Shown here piece by piece: positions 55,180 to 64,000 of a stretch of DNA of 64,000 nucleotides. The stretch is taken from assembly GCA_004299555.1 (NCBI GenBank), contig SCQU01000003.1:124001-188000 (forward strand). The letters are read 5' to 3'. Source of the DNA: Rhodanobacteraceae bacterium (lineage in GTDB: Bacteria > Pseudomonadota > Gammaproteobacteria > Xanthomonadales > Rhodanobacteraceae). The number at the start of each line of letters is the position of its first letter. Within the stretch, counting starts at the first letter, position 1. The translations under genes and the position numbers were made by a program. The notes beneath the pieces are model-generated. The model ran no database searches. It had not been told where the DNA came from and saw only the letters and a program-made list of their open reading frames with translations.

Positions 55180-56016
55180 ATGGCCAATACCAGTTTTGAT
55201 TTCATTCCCCGCGCCTATCGGCCGGCCAAACCCCGCAAGATCGGCTTGACCGAGATCCGCGCGCCGTACTACTCCACCTTCGGCACCCGCCATCTTGCCG
55301 ACGTGCTCGACGTCGCCGGCCAGTGGGTTGATGGCATCAAGTGGGCCGGTGGTTCCTTTGCGTTGCTGCCGCGCGACCAGGTACGCGCCTTCAGCGATCT
55401 CGCGCACCAGCACGACGCGTATGTCTCATCGGGCGGCTGGATCGAAACGGTGCTGCGCTACGGCCCGGATGCGGTCGCAAAGTACCTGAAGGAAGCCAAG
55501 GAAGTCGGCTTTGACGTCATTGAGATCTCGGCCGGCTTCATCACCATGCCGACCGACGGCATGCTGCGCCTGATCGAGCAGGTCAAGCGGGCCGGTTTCA
55601 AGGCGAAACCCGAACTTGGCATCCAGTTCGGTTCGGGCGGTGATTCGGGGGAAGCTGAGCTGGCGGCCGAAGGCAAAAAGGATACCGGTGACCTCGTCAA
55701 GCGCGTACAGCGCGTGCTGGAAGCCGGCGCCGACATCGTCATGATCGAGTCCGAGGGCATCACCGAAAACGTCGTCAAGTGGAACACCGCACCCGTCGCC
55801 GCCGTCATCAACGGCGTGGGCACCGAGCACGTCATGTTCGAGGCAGCCGACCCGCCGGTGTACGAGTGGTACATCAAGAACTACGGCAACGAAGTGAACC
55901 TCTTCGTGGACCACTCGCAGATCCTGCAGCTCGAAGGCCTGCGCCAGAACATCTGGGGCAACAAGTCGACCTGGGGCCGCGTGATCAATCCGGCACCCGC
56001 CGGCAAGGCCGCGTAA
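55180..56016 (+). CDS. Phosphosulfolactate synthase-like (ComA family) protein
   Basis: A 278-residue TIM-barrel protein of the ComA family, whose founding member adds sulfite to phosphoenolpyruvate in coenzyme M synthesis. Recognisable are PRKIGLTEIRAPYYS, GQWVDGIKWAGGSFAL, GFDVIEISAGFI and DIVMIESEGITE. A good ribosome-binding site (CAAGGAG) precedes ATG 55180. Bacterial members without a coenzyme M pathway have no settled role. Its pairing with the MmgE/PrpD gene suggests a short pathway to a modified organic acid. Confidence 0.8.
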   Translation: MANTSFDFIPRAYRPAKPRKIGLTEIRAPYYSTFGTRHLADVLDVAGQWVDGIKWAGGSFALLPRDQVRAFSDLAHQHDAYVSSGGWIETVLRYGPDAVAKYLKEAKEVGFDVIEISAGFITMPTDGMLRLIEQVKRAGFKAKPELGIQFGSGGDSGEAELAAEGKKDTGDLVKRVQRVLEAGADIVMIESEGITENVVKWNTAPVAAVINGVGTEHVMFEAADPPVYEWYIKNYGNEVNLFVDHSQILQLEGLRQNIWGNKSTWGRVINPAPAGKAA

Positions 56017-56337
56017 CGGGGAGGGTACCGCGGGGCCGCGCTGGCGGCCCCGCAGTTCCGCGGGCGGGTGTGCCGAGCATCCGCGGTCCAGGCCGGAACC
56101 ACGGACCGCGACGTTGGCGATGCTGCTACCGTTGTCGCTTCGGCGGACTGGCGGCGCGCCCTGCCTGTCCTGGCGTCGCGGTGCCTGGCCATCATCAAGT
56201 CTCTTGCTGCGTGCGACGCGCGCCGATTGTCGGTACGCTGGATCGCCCGGCCTTGCCGCCGCCGTGCGGCTGCCGACACGGGCGCGACCGCGCCCGCAGC
56301 CGGCGCGCGAACCATTCTTCCCCATACGACCCTTGGC
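56017..56337. other. Intergenic stretch, nothing recognised
   Basis: About 320 bp between the ComA-like gene and pncB. The pncB frame is open through most of it but carries no conserved residues. A GC-rich inverted repeat (GCGGGGCCGCGC...GCGGCCCCGC) just after 56028 may end the upstream operon. Confidence 0.5.
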
Positions 56338-57501
56338 ATGATCATCGAATCGCTGCTTGATACGGACCTGTACAAGTTCACGATGATGCAGGCGGTGCTG
56401 CACCGCTTTCCAGCGGCCGAGGTTGAATATCAGCTGCGCTATCGCACCCACGGGCAGGCGCTGCGGGTCACAGCCGCGCAGGTGCGCCGTGAGATTGCCG
56501 GCCTGTGCCGCCTGCGGCTGCGGCCGCGCGAGGTCGACTACCTGCGTGGCTTGCCTTACCTCACCAGGGATTTTGTCGAAATCCTGAAGCTGTTCCAGCT
56601 GCAGGAGGATTTCGTCGACGTGCGCGAGGCCGATGGTGGGCTGCGCCTCACGATCCGCGGTCCCTGGCTGCACACGATCCTGTTCGAGGTGCCGCTGCTG
56701 GCGATCCTGAGCGAGCTGCACCATGCGGGCGCAGGCGCTGACGCGGCCGCGCTCGCCACCGGGCGGACCCGGCTGGCAGACAAGATCCACGCGTTGCAGA
56801 CCCTGGAGGCCGCGGACGGATTCCGCTTTGCCGAGTTTGGCACCCGGCGCCGGTACTCGCGCGGGTGGCAGCAGGAAGTCATCCAGCGCCTGGCCGCCGG
56901 GCTGCCAGGGAACCTTCTGGGTACCAGCAACGTGTGGTTCGCGATGGAGCAGAACCTCACGCCGATCGGCACCATGGGGCATGAATTCCTGCAGGCCTGC
57001 CAGGCACTCGGCCCGCGGCTCGTCGACAGCCAGCGGTTTGCGCTGGAAGCGTGGGCGCAGGAGTACCGCGGCGACCTCGGGATCGTCCTTACCGACGTGA
57101 TCGGGCTGGACGCGTTCGTGCGCGATTTCGACCGCTACTTCTGCAAACTCTTTGATGGCGTCCGCCAGGATTCGGGTGATCCGATCCAGTGGGGCGAGCG
57201 GATCATCGAACACTACCGGCAGCTGCGGATCGACCCCGCGCTGAAGACGCTGGTGTTTTCCGACGGTCTCGACATCGCCGCGGCGGTACGCATCTACCAC
57301 CACTTCCGCGGGCGCGCGCGGGTGGCGTTTGGCATTGGCACGCACCTCACCAACGACTGCGGCTTCCAGCCGCCCGACATGATCATCAAGATGACGCGCT
57401 GCAACGGCCAGGCGGTCGCCAAGATCAGCGACGATCCGAAGAAGACCTTGTGCGTGGATCCTGCGTATCTTGCGTACCTGCGCCAGGTGTTTGCGGTGTA
57501 G
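56338..57501 (+). CDS. pncB: Nicotinate phosphoribosyltransferase
   Basis: A 387-residue NAD-salvage enzyme making nicotinate mononucleotide from nicotinate and PRPP. Family features: LLDTDLYKFTMMQAV at the start, FAEFGTRRRYS near 161, GTSNVWFAM, HEFLQACQALG and QDSGDPIQWGERII near 278, where the autophosphorylated His equivalent lies upstream in TMGHEF. ATG 56338 begins the conserved sequence; the longer open frame upstream is rejected. Confidence 0.93.
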   Translation: MIIESLLDTDLYKFTMMQAVLHRFPAAEVEYQLRYRTHGQALRVTAAQVRREIAGLCRLRLRPREVDYLRGLPYLTRDFVEILKLFQLQEDFVDVREADGGLRLTIRGPWLHTILFEVPLLAILSELHHAGAGADAAALATGRTRLADKIHALQTLEAADGFRFAEFGTRRRYSRGWQQEVIQRLAAGLPGNLLGTSNVWFAMEQNLTPIGTMGHEFLQACQALGPRLVDSQRFALEAWAQEYRGDLGIVLTDVIGLDAFVRDFDRYFCKLFDGVRQDSGDPIQWGERIIEHYRQLRIDPALKTLVFSDGLDIAAAVRIYHHFRGRARVAFGIGTHLTNDCGFQPPDMIIKMTRCNGQAVAKISDDPKKTLCVDPAYLAYLRQVFAV

Positions 57502-57519
57502 TTGCGACGGCAGGCGGCG

Positions 57520-57687
57520 TCAGGATTGCGCGCGATCCTGTTGCCATTCTTCGAAGCTCGTGATGCCGCATTCCATCGCCGGCACCTCGCCGATGTAGTC
57601 GCGCAGTTCGGCGACCTCCATACGCAACCGCGCAAGCTCGGCGCGCAGCGCGGCGATTGCTTCCTCGAGGCTCGCAAGGTCGGTCAT
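57520..57687 (-). CDS. Small coiled-coil protein
   Basis: A 55-residue acidic protein. Residues 4-35 form a heptad coiled coil (LEEAIAALRAELARLRMEVA) followed by a conserved-looking tail GITSFEEWQQD. It resembles SlyX only in size and coil, and I do not assign it. ATG 57687 is preferred to an upstream in-frame ATG. It is convergent with pncB. Confidence 0.6.
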   Translation of the reverse strand: MTDLASLEEAIAALRAELARLRMEVAELRDYIGEVPAMECGITSFEEWQQDRAQS

Positions 57688-57856
57688 GGCCAGGCTCCGG
57701 TGTCTCCCCAACGGCGGACCCTAGCGCGCGCGTGCGGATGCCGCCTTGATGCCCGACACGGCCGCGCGGGGCATGTTCATCCGAACGCCGGCCGCGCTTG
57801 TGGGCGTGCTGGCGGTGCGTTACCTTGGCCTCCGTCACGTTTGCCGGGGAGCGACG

Positions 57857-59962
57857 ATGAACCTTCGCCTTGCCGCCTGCGCGCTCGCGCTGGCCGCCAT
57901 ATCGGGAGCCGCCATGGCTGCGCCACACCCCTTCAATGCCCACGATCTTGCCATGATGGAGCGGGTTTCCGATCCACATCTGGCGCCGAATGGCAATGAA
58001 GTTGCCTTCACGGTGCGCAGCACCGACTGGGACGCCAACAAGGGCGTCACCAGCGTGTGGTTGCTGGACCTGGCGCGCCCGGGCGCCGCGCCGCGGCGGG
58101 TGACCGACCCTACGCTTGGCGCCAACAGCCCGGCGTTTTCCCCGGATGGCAAAACCGTTTATTTCCTCGCGACCAAGGACGATTCCACGCAGTTGTGGTC
58201 GGCGCCCGTCGCGGGCGGCGCGGCTTCCCAGGTGACCCATCTGCCGCTGGACATTGACAACTTCAGGTTGTCGCCGGACGGCAAGTCGCTGCTCTTCTCC
58301 GCGCAGATGTTCGAGGACTGCAAGACGCTCGAATGCACCCGCGAAAAGCTTGACGCGCAGAAAAAGGTCAAGGCGACCGGGCGCCTGTACCACCGCCTGT
58401 TCGTGCGGCACTGGAACGAATGGTCCGATCACCGCCGCGGACAACTGTTTGTGATGCCGCTGGATGGCGCGTCCAGGCCGGTCCTGCTCACCCGGGGCAT
58501 CGATGGTGACGTGCCGTCCAAACCCGATGGCAGCAACGCCGAATACGCGTTCTCGCCCGACGGCCGGACGGTGTACTTCGATGTACGCATCGCAGGCCAG
58601 AGCGAAGCATGGTCGACCAATTTCGACATCTATTCGGTACCGGTCGATGGCTCCGCCGTGCCGAAGAACCTGACCAAGGCCAACCAGGCGTGGGATGCGT
58701 ATCCATTGCCCTCGCACGATGGCAAGACGCTGTACTACCTGGCCATGAAAACACCCGGTTTCGAGGCCGACCGCTTCGCGATCATGGCCATGGACCTTGC
58801 CACCGGCGCCGTCCGCGAGATCGATCCGCGATGGGATCGCTCGGCGGGACCGCTCCAGCTTTCCGCCGACGGCACGGCCCTGTACACCACCGCCGCCGAT
58901 GAAGGCAACGTCGGCTTGTTCCTCGTGCACGTGGCCAATGGCGAGGTGACCCGCCTGCTAGGCGATGGCAGCGTACTGGGCTTCGATGTTGCCGGCGGCC
59001 GGATCATCGCGGCGCGTCAGGACTTCACCCATCCGACCGATCTGTACACGCTGAAGCCGGACGGTGCCGACCTCACCCAGGTCACGCACTTCAATGCCGC
59101 CCGGCTCGCGGACGTCGAATTTTCCAAGGCGCACTGGTTCCACTTCATCGGCTGGAACAGCGAAACCGTCCATGGTTACGTGATGCCGCCAGTCGGCGCC
59201 AAGCCGGGGCAAAAATATCCCGTCGCGTTCCTGATCCACGGCGGCCCGCAGGGTGCATGGCCGGATGAGTTCCACTACCGCTGGAACCCCGAGGTGTACG
59301 CCGGCGCGGGGTTTGGCGTGGTCGCGATCAACTTCCACGGCTCGGTCGGCTACGGGCAGGCGTTCACCGACGCGATTTCGCAGCATTGGGGCGATCGCCC
59401 GCTCGAAGACCTGCAGAAGGGCTGGGCCGCGGCGCTCGCGGAATTTCCGTATCTCGACGGCAGCAACGCCTGTGCGCTGGGCGCGAGCTACGGCGGCTAC
59501 ATGGTGTACTGGATGGCGGGCGTGTGGAACCAGCCGTGGAAGTGTTTCGTCGATCACGACGGCGTGTTTGACGCGCGGATGATGTATTACGCAACCGACG
59601 AGCTGTGGTTCGAGGAACACGAGAACGGCGGCACGCAGTACGCGCATCCGCAAAACTACGAAAAGTTCAATCCGATCGATCACGTCAAGGACTGGCGCGT
59701 GCCGATGCTGGTGATCCACGACTCACGCGATTACCGCATCCCGGAGTCGCAGGGGTTGGGTGCGTTCACTGCGCTGCAGCGGCGCGGCATTCCAAGCGAG
59801 TTCCTGAATTTCCCGGATGAGGACCATCTGGTGCTGAAGCCGCAAAACAGCGTCATGTGGCACCAGACGGTGCTGGGCTGGTTGCAGCGCTGGACCGAAA
59901 CGCCCAAGGCGCCGCCGGTGCGCCCGGCTGCGGCGGCGAAGGATGCGCACGCGGGCGGTTGA
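57857..59962 (+). CDS. S9-family prolyl oligopeptidase/acylaminoacyl peptidase (exported)
   Basis: A 701-residue serine peptidase with a signal peptide (MNLRLAACALALAAISGAAMA), an N-terminal beta-propeller (WD40-like repeats such as FSPDGKTVYF and FSPDGRTVYF) and a C-terminal alpha/beta hydrolase. The catalytic Ser is in GASYGGYM (about 546), Asp in IHDSRDYRIP (about 622) and His in FPDEDHLV (about 655). Probably a periplasmic dipeptidyl- or oligopeptidase of the S9C type. Confidence 0.9.
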   Translation: MNLRLAACALALAAISGAAMAAPHPFNAHDLAMMERVSDPHLAPNGNEVAFTVRSTDWDANKGVTSVWLLDLARPGAAPRRVTDPTLGANSPAFSPDGKTVYFLATKDDSTQLWSAPVAGGAASQVTHLPLDIDNFRLSPDGKSLLFSAQMFEDCKTLECTREKLDAQKKVKATGRLYHRLFVRHWNEWSDHRRGQLFVMPLDGASRPVLLTRGIDGDVPSKPDGSNAEYAFSPDGRTVYFDVRIAGQSEAWSTNFDIYSVPVDGSAVPKNLTKANQAWDAYPLPSHDGKTLYYLAMKTPGFEADRFAIMAMDLATGAVREIDPRWDRSAGPLQLSADGTALYTTAADEGNVGLFLVHVANGEVTRLLGDGSVLGFDVAGGRIIAARQDFTHPTDLYTLKPDGADLTQVTHFNAARLADVEFSKAHWFHFIGWNSETVHGYVMPPVGAKPGQKYPVAFLIHGGPQGAWPDEFHYRWNPEVYAGAGFGVVAINFHGSVGYGQAFTDAISQHWGDRPLEDLQKGWAAALAEFPYLDGSNACALGASYGGYMVYWMAGVWNQPWKCFVDHDGVFDARMMYYATDELWFEEHENGGTQYAHPQNYEKFNPIDHVKDWRVPMLVIHDSRDYRIPESQGLGAFTALQRRGIPSEFLNFPDEDHLVLKPQNSVMWHQTVLGWLQRWTETPKAPPVRPAAAAKDAHAGG

Positions 59963-60020
59963 TCGCGCGCGTCCATCGTCTGCGTCACTGCGGTGCGCGT
60001 GGGTTGCGTTAAAAGCGGTT

Positions 60021-60070
60021 CCGCTCGGCTGCCGCCGAGCGGGTTACTTTCCTTACGGGGAAAGTAGCCC
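60021..60070. repeat. Palindromic repeat between convergent genes
   Basis: Two adjoining hairpins: CCGCTCGGC (60021-60029), TGCC, GCCGAGCGG (60034-60042), then GGGTTACTTTCC (60041-60052) with GGAAAGTAGCCC (60059-60070), one G-T pair. Intergenic palindromes with a TTACTTTCC...GGAAAGTA core are common in Xanthomonadales. It may serve as a two-way terminator for the peptidase and dxs genes. Confidence 0.6.
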
Positions 60071-60146
60071 GTCCGCGCAGCGGGCGAAAACGCCTTTCCA
60101 AAGCGGCCCGGTCGGCGGCCGCCGAACCGAACCCCTTCATCGCGGG

Positions 60147-61946
60147 TCAGCCGGCGCCGTGCGCCGGCGTGAACTGCGGGAACCGCGCCAGGATCGCGCG
60201 CCGGATTCCATCGCTGTCCAGGCCCGCCTCGGTGAGCAGCTCGTCCCGGGTGGCGTGTTGCATAAAGCGGTCCGGCAGGCCAAGTTGCAGCAGCGGTGCG
60301 GTGGCGCCGCGCGCGGCCAGGAGCTCGCCGACGGCTGAGCCGGCGCCGCCGGCCACGACGTTGTCTTCGAGCGTGACGAGTACGGCGTGGGTGCGCGCCA
60401 GCTCCAGCACCAGTTCCTCGTCGAGCGGTTTCACGAAGCGCATGTTGACGACGGTGGCATCCAGTTCGGCCCCGACGGCCTCCGCTGGCGCGAGCGGCGC
60501 ACCGAAGGCGAGCAGCGCCAGGCCGTGTCCGTGCCGGCGGCACTGCGCCTTGCCGATGGGCACGCCGGTGAGGGGATGTTCGATCGCGGTGCCCGGACCG
60601 CCGCCGCGCGGGTAGCGCACGGCCGCCGGGCCCTGGCTGCGGAAGGCGGTGGTCAGCAGTTGCCGGCATTCGTTTTCATCGGCCGGCGCCATCACGGTGA
60701 GGTTCGGGATGCAGCGCAGATAGGTGAGGTCGAAACTGCCGGCGTGGGTCGGGCCGTCGGGGCCCACCACGCCCGCGCGGTCGATCGCGAAGGTGACGTC
60801 GAGGTTTTGCAGCGCCACGTCGTGGATCAGCTGGTCGTACGCGCGTTGCAGAAACGTGGAATAGATCGCGACGATGGGTTTGGCGCCTTCGCAGGCAAGG
60901 CCGGCAGCCAGCGTGACCGCGTGTTGTTCGGCGATCGCGGCGTCGAAGTAGCGGCCCGGGTAGGCCTGCGCAAACCGCACAAGCCCCGAGCCTTCGCGCA
61001 TCGCGGGCGTAATCGCGACCAGCCTCGAATCGGCTGCGGCCATGTCGCACAGCCAGTCGCCGAATACCTGGCTGTAGGTGGGCGCACGGGCCGCGGCATG
61101 GGCGACGCCTTGCGCCGGATCGAAGTGGCCGACCGCGTGGTATTGGACCTGCGCGTGTTCGGCCGGCGCGTAGCCCTTGCCCTTGGTGGTGACGACGTGC
61201 AGCAGCCGCGGTCCGCGGCGCGACCGCATCTTGCGCAGGGCTCCCAGCAGCTGTGGCAGGTCGTGGCCGTTGACCGGTCCCGAGTAGGCAAAGCCGAGTT
61301 CTTCGAAGGGCACCTTGGGCGGTGCGCCGGCCGCATCGGCGCGCCCGGTGCGCAGGCGCGCCAGCGTGTGGTCAAGGCCGCCCACGTTTTCGCTGATGGA
61401 CATCCCGTTGTCGTTGAGTACCACCAGCAGGTCGGCCCCGGCGCCCCCCGCGTGATTCAGGGCTTCGTAGGCCATCCCGCCGGTGATGGCGCCGTCGCCG
61501 ATCACCGCGACTACCCGGCGCCGGTCGCCGCGGCGTTGCAGCGCGAGCGCCATGCCCAGCGCAGCCGAAACGGACGTTGCGGCATGGCCGGCGCCGAAGC
61601 TGTCGTACCCGCTTTCCGCACGGCGCAGGAACGGCGCCAGACCGCCTTTTTTCTTGATCGTCGTGATCCGGTCACGGCGACCGGTGAGGATTTTGTGCGG
61701 GTAGCCCTGGTGACCGACGTCCCACACGAGGCGGTCGTGCGGTGTGTCGTAGAGATAGTGCAGGGCAATGGTGAGCTCGACCACGCCGAGGCCCGATGCG
61801 AAATGGCCGCCGGCGCTTGCGACCGACTCGATCAGGTACGCGCGCAGCTCGGCCGCGACGGCGCCAAGGTCTGCTTCGGGAATGAGCTTCAGGTCGGTTG
61901 GCGACTCGATGCGCGCGAGCCGCGGGTAACGGGTGGAATCAATCAT
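60147..61946 (-). CDS. dxs: 1-deoxy-D-xylulose-5-phosphate synthase
   Basis: A 599-residue thiamine diphosphate enzyme, first step of the non-mevalonate isoprenoid pathway, from pyruvate and glyceraldehyde 3-phosphate. Expected motifs are present: [37 protein letters not shown], thiamine-binding [18 protein letters not shown]...LNDN, catalytic [13 protein letters not shown] and a transketolase C-terminal domain ([12 protein letters not shown]). Slightly shorter than the usual 620-640 residues, through compact loops rather than truncation. Confidence 0.95.
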   Translation of the reverse strand: MIDSTRYPRLARIESPTDLKLIPEADLGAVAAELRAYLIESVASAGGHFASGLGVVELTIALHYLYDTPHDRLVWDVGHQGYPHKILTGRRDRITTIKKKGGLAPFLRRAESGYDSFGAGHAATSVSAALGMALALQRRGDRRRVVAVIGDGAITGGMAYEALNHAGGAGADLLVVLNDNGMSISENVGGLDHTLARLRTGRADAAGAPPKVPFEELGFAYSGPVNGHDLPQLLGALRKMRSRRGPRLLHVVTTKGKGYAPAEHAQVQYHAVGHFDPAQGVAHAAARAPTYSQVFGDWLCDMAAADSRLVAITPAMREGSGLVRFAQAYPGRYFDAAIAEQHAVTLAAGLACEGAKPIVAIYSTFLQRAYDQLIHDVALQNLDVTFAIDRAGVVGPDGPTHAGSFDLTYLRCIPNLTVMAPADENECRQLLTTAFRSQGPAAVRYPRGGGPGTAIEHPLTGVPIGKAQCRRHGHGLALLAFGAPLAPAEAVGAELDATVVNMRFVKPLDEELVLELARTHAVLVTLEDNVVAGGAGSAVGELLAARGATAPLLQLGLPDRFMQHATRDELLTEAGLDSDGIRRAILARFPQFTPAHGAG

Positions 61947-61988
61947 GCGTGTATTGTCGCGCGGCAGGGTTCGCGGCGCGCGTGGCGC

Positions 61989-63962
61989 CTACGGGGCCTT
62001 GCCCTCGTGGCCGGGGTGCGGGTGGCCGCCAAAATGCCACAGTGATTGCCGGATCCGGATGTGGCGGCTGACGTCGCGCATTTCGTGGATGCGCTTGGCG
62101 TTGGCGGCGAGCACGTCGCTGCGGGTCAGCACGCCGACCATGTGCGTCGGGTTGTTGCGGTCAACCACGACCAGGCGGCCCACGTTTTCGGCGACCATCA
62201 GGTCGGACGCATCACGCAACGAGTGTTCCTCGAATACTACGATCGGTCCCCGCGTCAGCAGATCACCCACGCGCGTGACGCGTGCGTGGGTGGAACTGAA
62301 AAGTTCACGCCGCGTGACTACGCCGCGGATGCGGCCGGCGTCGTCGAGGACGGGGTAGCCCTGGTGCTGTGCGCGTTCGCGGCCCGACTGCAGCCAGCGC
62401 TGCACCTCGCCAAGCTCATCGGAGGTCTTGAGCGAACGCACGTCGCGGGTACACACGGCGCCGACCTTGACCTGCGCCAGCGCGTCGGCGACGTACTCGC
62501 TTGGCACCCGCACGCCGCGGCGCTCGATCTTTTCGGTCATGATCGTATTCTTCATGGTCATGGCCGAAATCAGGTACGCCGCCGCGCAGCCGCCGAGGAG
62601 GGGCAGGAAGGTGGCCGGCTGGCGCGTGGTTTCAAAACAAAAGATCACGGCGGTAAGCAGTGCGCGCGAAGAACCGGCGAACATCGCGCCCATGCCGACC
62701 AGGGCGGCGATGCCGACGCTGAGGTGCAGGCTCGGGAGGATGTCGTTGAGGCCCATTGCGATCAGCGCGCCCATCGAACCGCCGATCATGAACAACGGCG
62801 CGAGCGTGCCGCCCGAGGTGCCGCTGCCAAGCGACACCGACCACGAAACGAATTTCAGCAGGCCGAATGCAAACAGCGCGCCGAGGCCTGCGCCGGCGAA
62901 ACCGTTTTGCACCAGGCGGTCGATGTTGCTGTAGCCGACGCCGAGGGTGGCCGGCTCGAAAAACCCGATGACGCCGGCCGCGATCGCGCCGATCGCCGGC
63001 CACCACATCCAGTGGACGGGCAGCTTGGCGAACATGTCTTCGACAAAGTACACCGAGCGCGTGACCCACACGCTCGCATAACCCACGACCAGCCCGAGCA
63101 GGATGAGGATCATGAGCCCGGTACCGGTGGGCTCGGTTGCCTGCGGCATGGCAAAGACCGCGCCTGGCCCGAGGATGACGTAACGCACGCCGGTCGCCAC
63201 CACCGTCGCCAGCGCCACCGGAATCAGCGACCGTGGGCGCAGCTCGAACAGCAGCAGTTCGACCGCCATCGCGACCGATGCCACGGGTGCGCCGAACACC
63301 GCCGCCATGCCGGCTGCCGCACCGGCCGCCAGCAGCACCTTGCGCTCCTGGGCGGTGACGCGCAGGAACTGGCCGATCAGCGAGCCCAGCGCACCGCCGG
63401 TCGAGATGATCGGACCTTCAGCGCCGAACGGTCCGCCGGTGCCGATCGCGAACGCCGAGGACACGGGTTTCAGCCAGGTGACGCGGGGCGGGATGTTGGA
63501 CTCGTGTTCAAGGATCTGTTCCATGGCCTCGGGGATGCCGTGGCCCTGGATCGCGCGCGAACCCCAGCGCGCCATCACGCCGGCGATCAGGCCGCCGATC
63601 ACCGGCATCACGATCACCCACGCGCCGATGTAGGCGGTCGTTGGCTGCAGCACGAAAGTGCTGGAGTGGATGCCAGCCTGGTGCACGGGCGCGAACACGC
63701 TGGCCTTGCCGCCATAAAAGCAGATGTCGGTGATGACGTTGATCAGCAGCATCAGGAGCTGTGCGACGGCGGCGGCGGCGGCGCCCAGTACGATCGCAAG
63801 GCCGCTGGTCAAAAGGATGCGGTGGGTGACCAGCGTCGACTTCAGCGGCATCCGCGCCTGATCGAGCGACGCGCCCAGCGCCGGCGCAACCGGGAGCGCT
63901 TCGGTGCTGCCCGTGGTGCGCACGCTCTCGCGGTCGGTAGGCTGGTTGTGTTCCGCGCGCAC
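61989..63962 (-). CDS. CLC-type chloride channel/antiporter with CBS domains
   Basis: A 657-residue membrane protein. CLC core helices occupy about 45-450, with GTGGPFGAEGPII carrying the gating Glu, GSGTSGG, and GIAALVGMGAMFAGSSRALL. Two CBS domains follow (about 490-545, CTRDVRSLKTSD; about 560-625, LLTRGPIVVFEEHSLRD). It probably exchanges chloride for protons. The frame stays open from GTG 63962 to the window edge, so the true start may lie beyond 64000; the membrane core is complete. Confidence 0.88.
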   Translation of the reverse strand: MRAEHNQPTDRESVRTTGSTEALPVAPALGASLDQARMPLKSTLVTHRILLTSGLAIVLGAAAAAVAQLLMLLINVITDICFYGGKASVFAPVHQAGIHSSTFVLQPTTAYIGAWVIVMPVIGGLIAGVMARWGSRAIQGHGIPEAMEQILEHESNIPPRVTWLKPVSSAFAIGTGGPFGAEGPIISTGGALGSLIGQFLRVTAQERKVLLAAGAAAGMAAVFGAPVASVAMAVELLLFELRPRSLIPVALATVVATGVRYVILGPGAVFAMPQATEPTGTGLMILILLGLVVGYASVWVTRSVYFVEDMFAKLPVHWMWWPAIGAIAAGVIGFFEPATLGVGYSNIDRLVQNGFAGAGLGALFAFGLLKFVSWSVSLGSGTSGGTLAPLFMIGGSMGALIAMGLNDILPSLHLSVGIAALVGMGAMFAGSSRALLTAVIFCFETTRQPATFLPLLGGCAAAYLISAMTMKNTIMTEKIERRGVRVPSEYVADALAQVKVGAVCTRDVRSLKTSDELGEVQRWLQSGRERAQHQGYPVLDDAGRIRGVVTRRELFSSTHARVTRVGDLLTRGPIVVFEEHSLRDASDLMVAENVGRLVVVDRNNPTHMVGVLTRSDVLAANAKRIHEMRDVSRHIRIRQSLWHFGGHPHPGHEGKAP

Positions 63963-64000
63963 GGGATCGTGATCCGGCGTGGCGGAAGGCGGGTCTTGTG

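Noticed and set aside
57520-57687. slyX
   Set aside because: Size and coiled coil fit, but the sequence lacks the SlyX residue pattern and the tail is different.

Overview
The window looks like the chromosome of a high-GC gammaproteobacterium of the Xanthomonadales, probably Rhodanobacteraceae. This is inferred from the overall GC richness, a TonB receptor tied to a sugar locus, azurin, and gene content; no rRNA or marker gene confirms it. It divides into a mobile element with a defence cassette (1-25876), a sugar and amino-acid catabolic locus (28070-47409), and a housekeeping region (48551 to the end).

Island (1-25876). The right end is a displaced 3' half of a tRNA-Thr(CGT) gene at 25832-25876, next to an outward-reading tyrosine recombinase. 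The intact tRNA and left end must lie before the window. From the left come plasmid/ICE genes: RepB-like primase, a winged-helix replication-relaxation-like protein, a TraD/VirD4-type coupling ATPase with two small partners, and RadC. Between them are long stretches dense in palindromes. From 6.88 to 23.5 kb lies a defence cassette: a SNF2 helicase with DUF3883, an inverted hipBA pair, and a tightly overlapping five-gene operon (OLD-family ATPase/TOPRIM nuclease, DUF1156 adenine methylase, PHP-SMC-like TrlF-type ATPase, AlbA_2/Schlafen-type ATPase, DUF499 ATPase). A degenerate copy of the start of a DUF1156 methylase lies just before the OLD gene and marks gene replacement or insertion. A broken second integrase and a TumE/TumA-type toxin-antitoxin pair lie between the cassette and the integrase.

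Catabolic locus (28070-47409). A leftward operon encodes the De Ley-Doudoroff D-galactose pathway: DgoR-like regulator, DgoK, DgoA, DgoD, an SDR sugar dehydrogenase, an SMP-30 lactonase and a sugar:H+ symporter. Divergent from it are a TonB receptor, an exported GH63 alpha-glucosidase, a kinase-M23-class III aminotransferase fusion, an exported GH35 beta-galactosidase and a basic-amino-acid-type APC permease. Together these fit uptake and breakdown of glucosyl-galactosyl-hydroxylysine, the collagen glycan unit: glucose removed by GH63, galactose by GH35 and burned by Dgo, hydroxylysine phosphorylated and cleaved by the fusion enzyme. This is inference. Two similar 24-bp candidate operators flank the divergent promoter region.

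Right part (48551 to the end). A double SpoIIAA-like protein, a Pat-type acyl-CoA ligase/GNAT protein, azurin, 3-methyladenine DNA glycosylase, an MmgE/PrpD protein paired with a phosphosulfolactate-synthase-like protein behind a Fur-box-like site, nicotinate phosphoribosyltransferase, an S9 peptidase, DXP synthase and a CLC chloride channel. An SRAP protein and a zinc-ribbon protein lie just right of the island junction.
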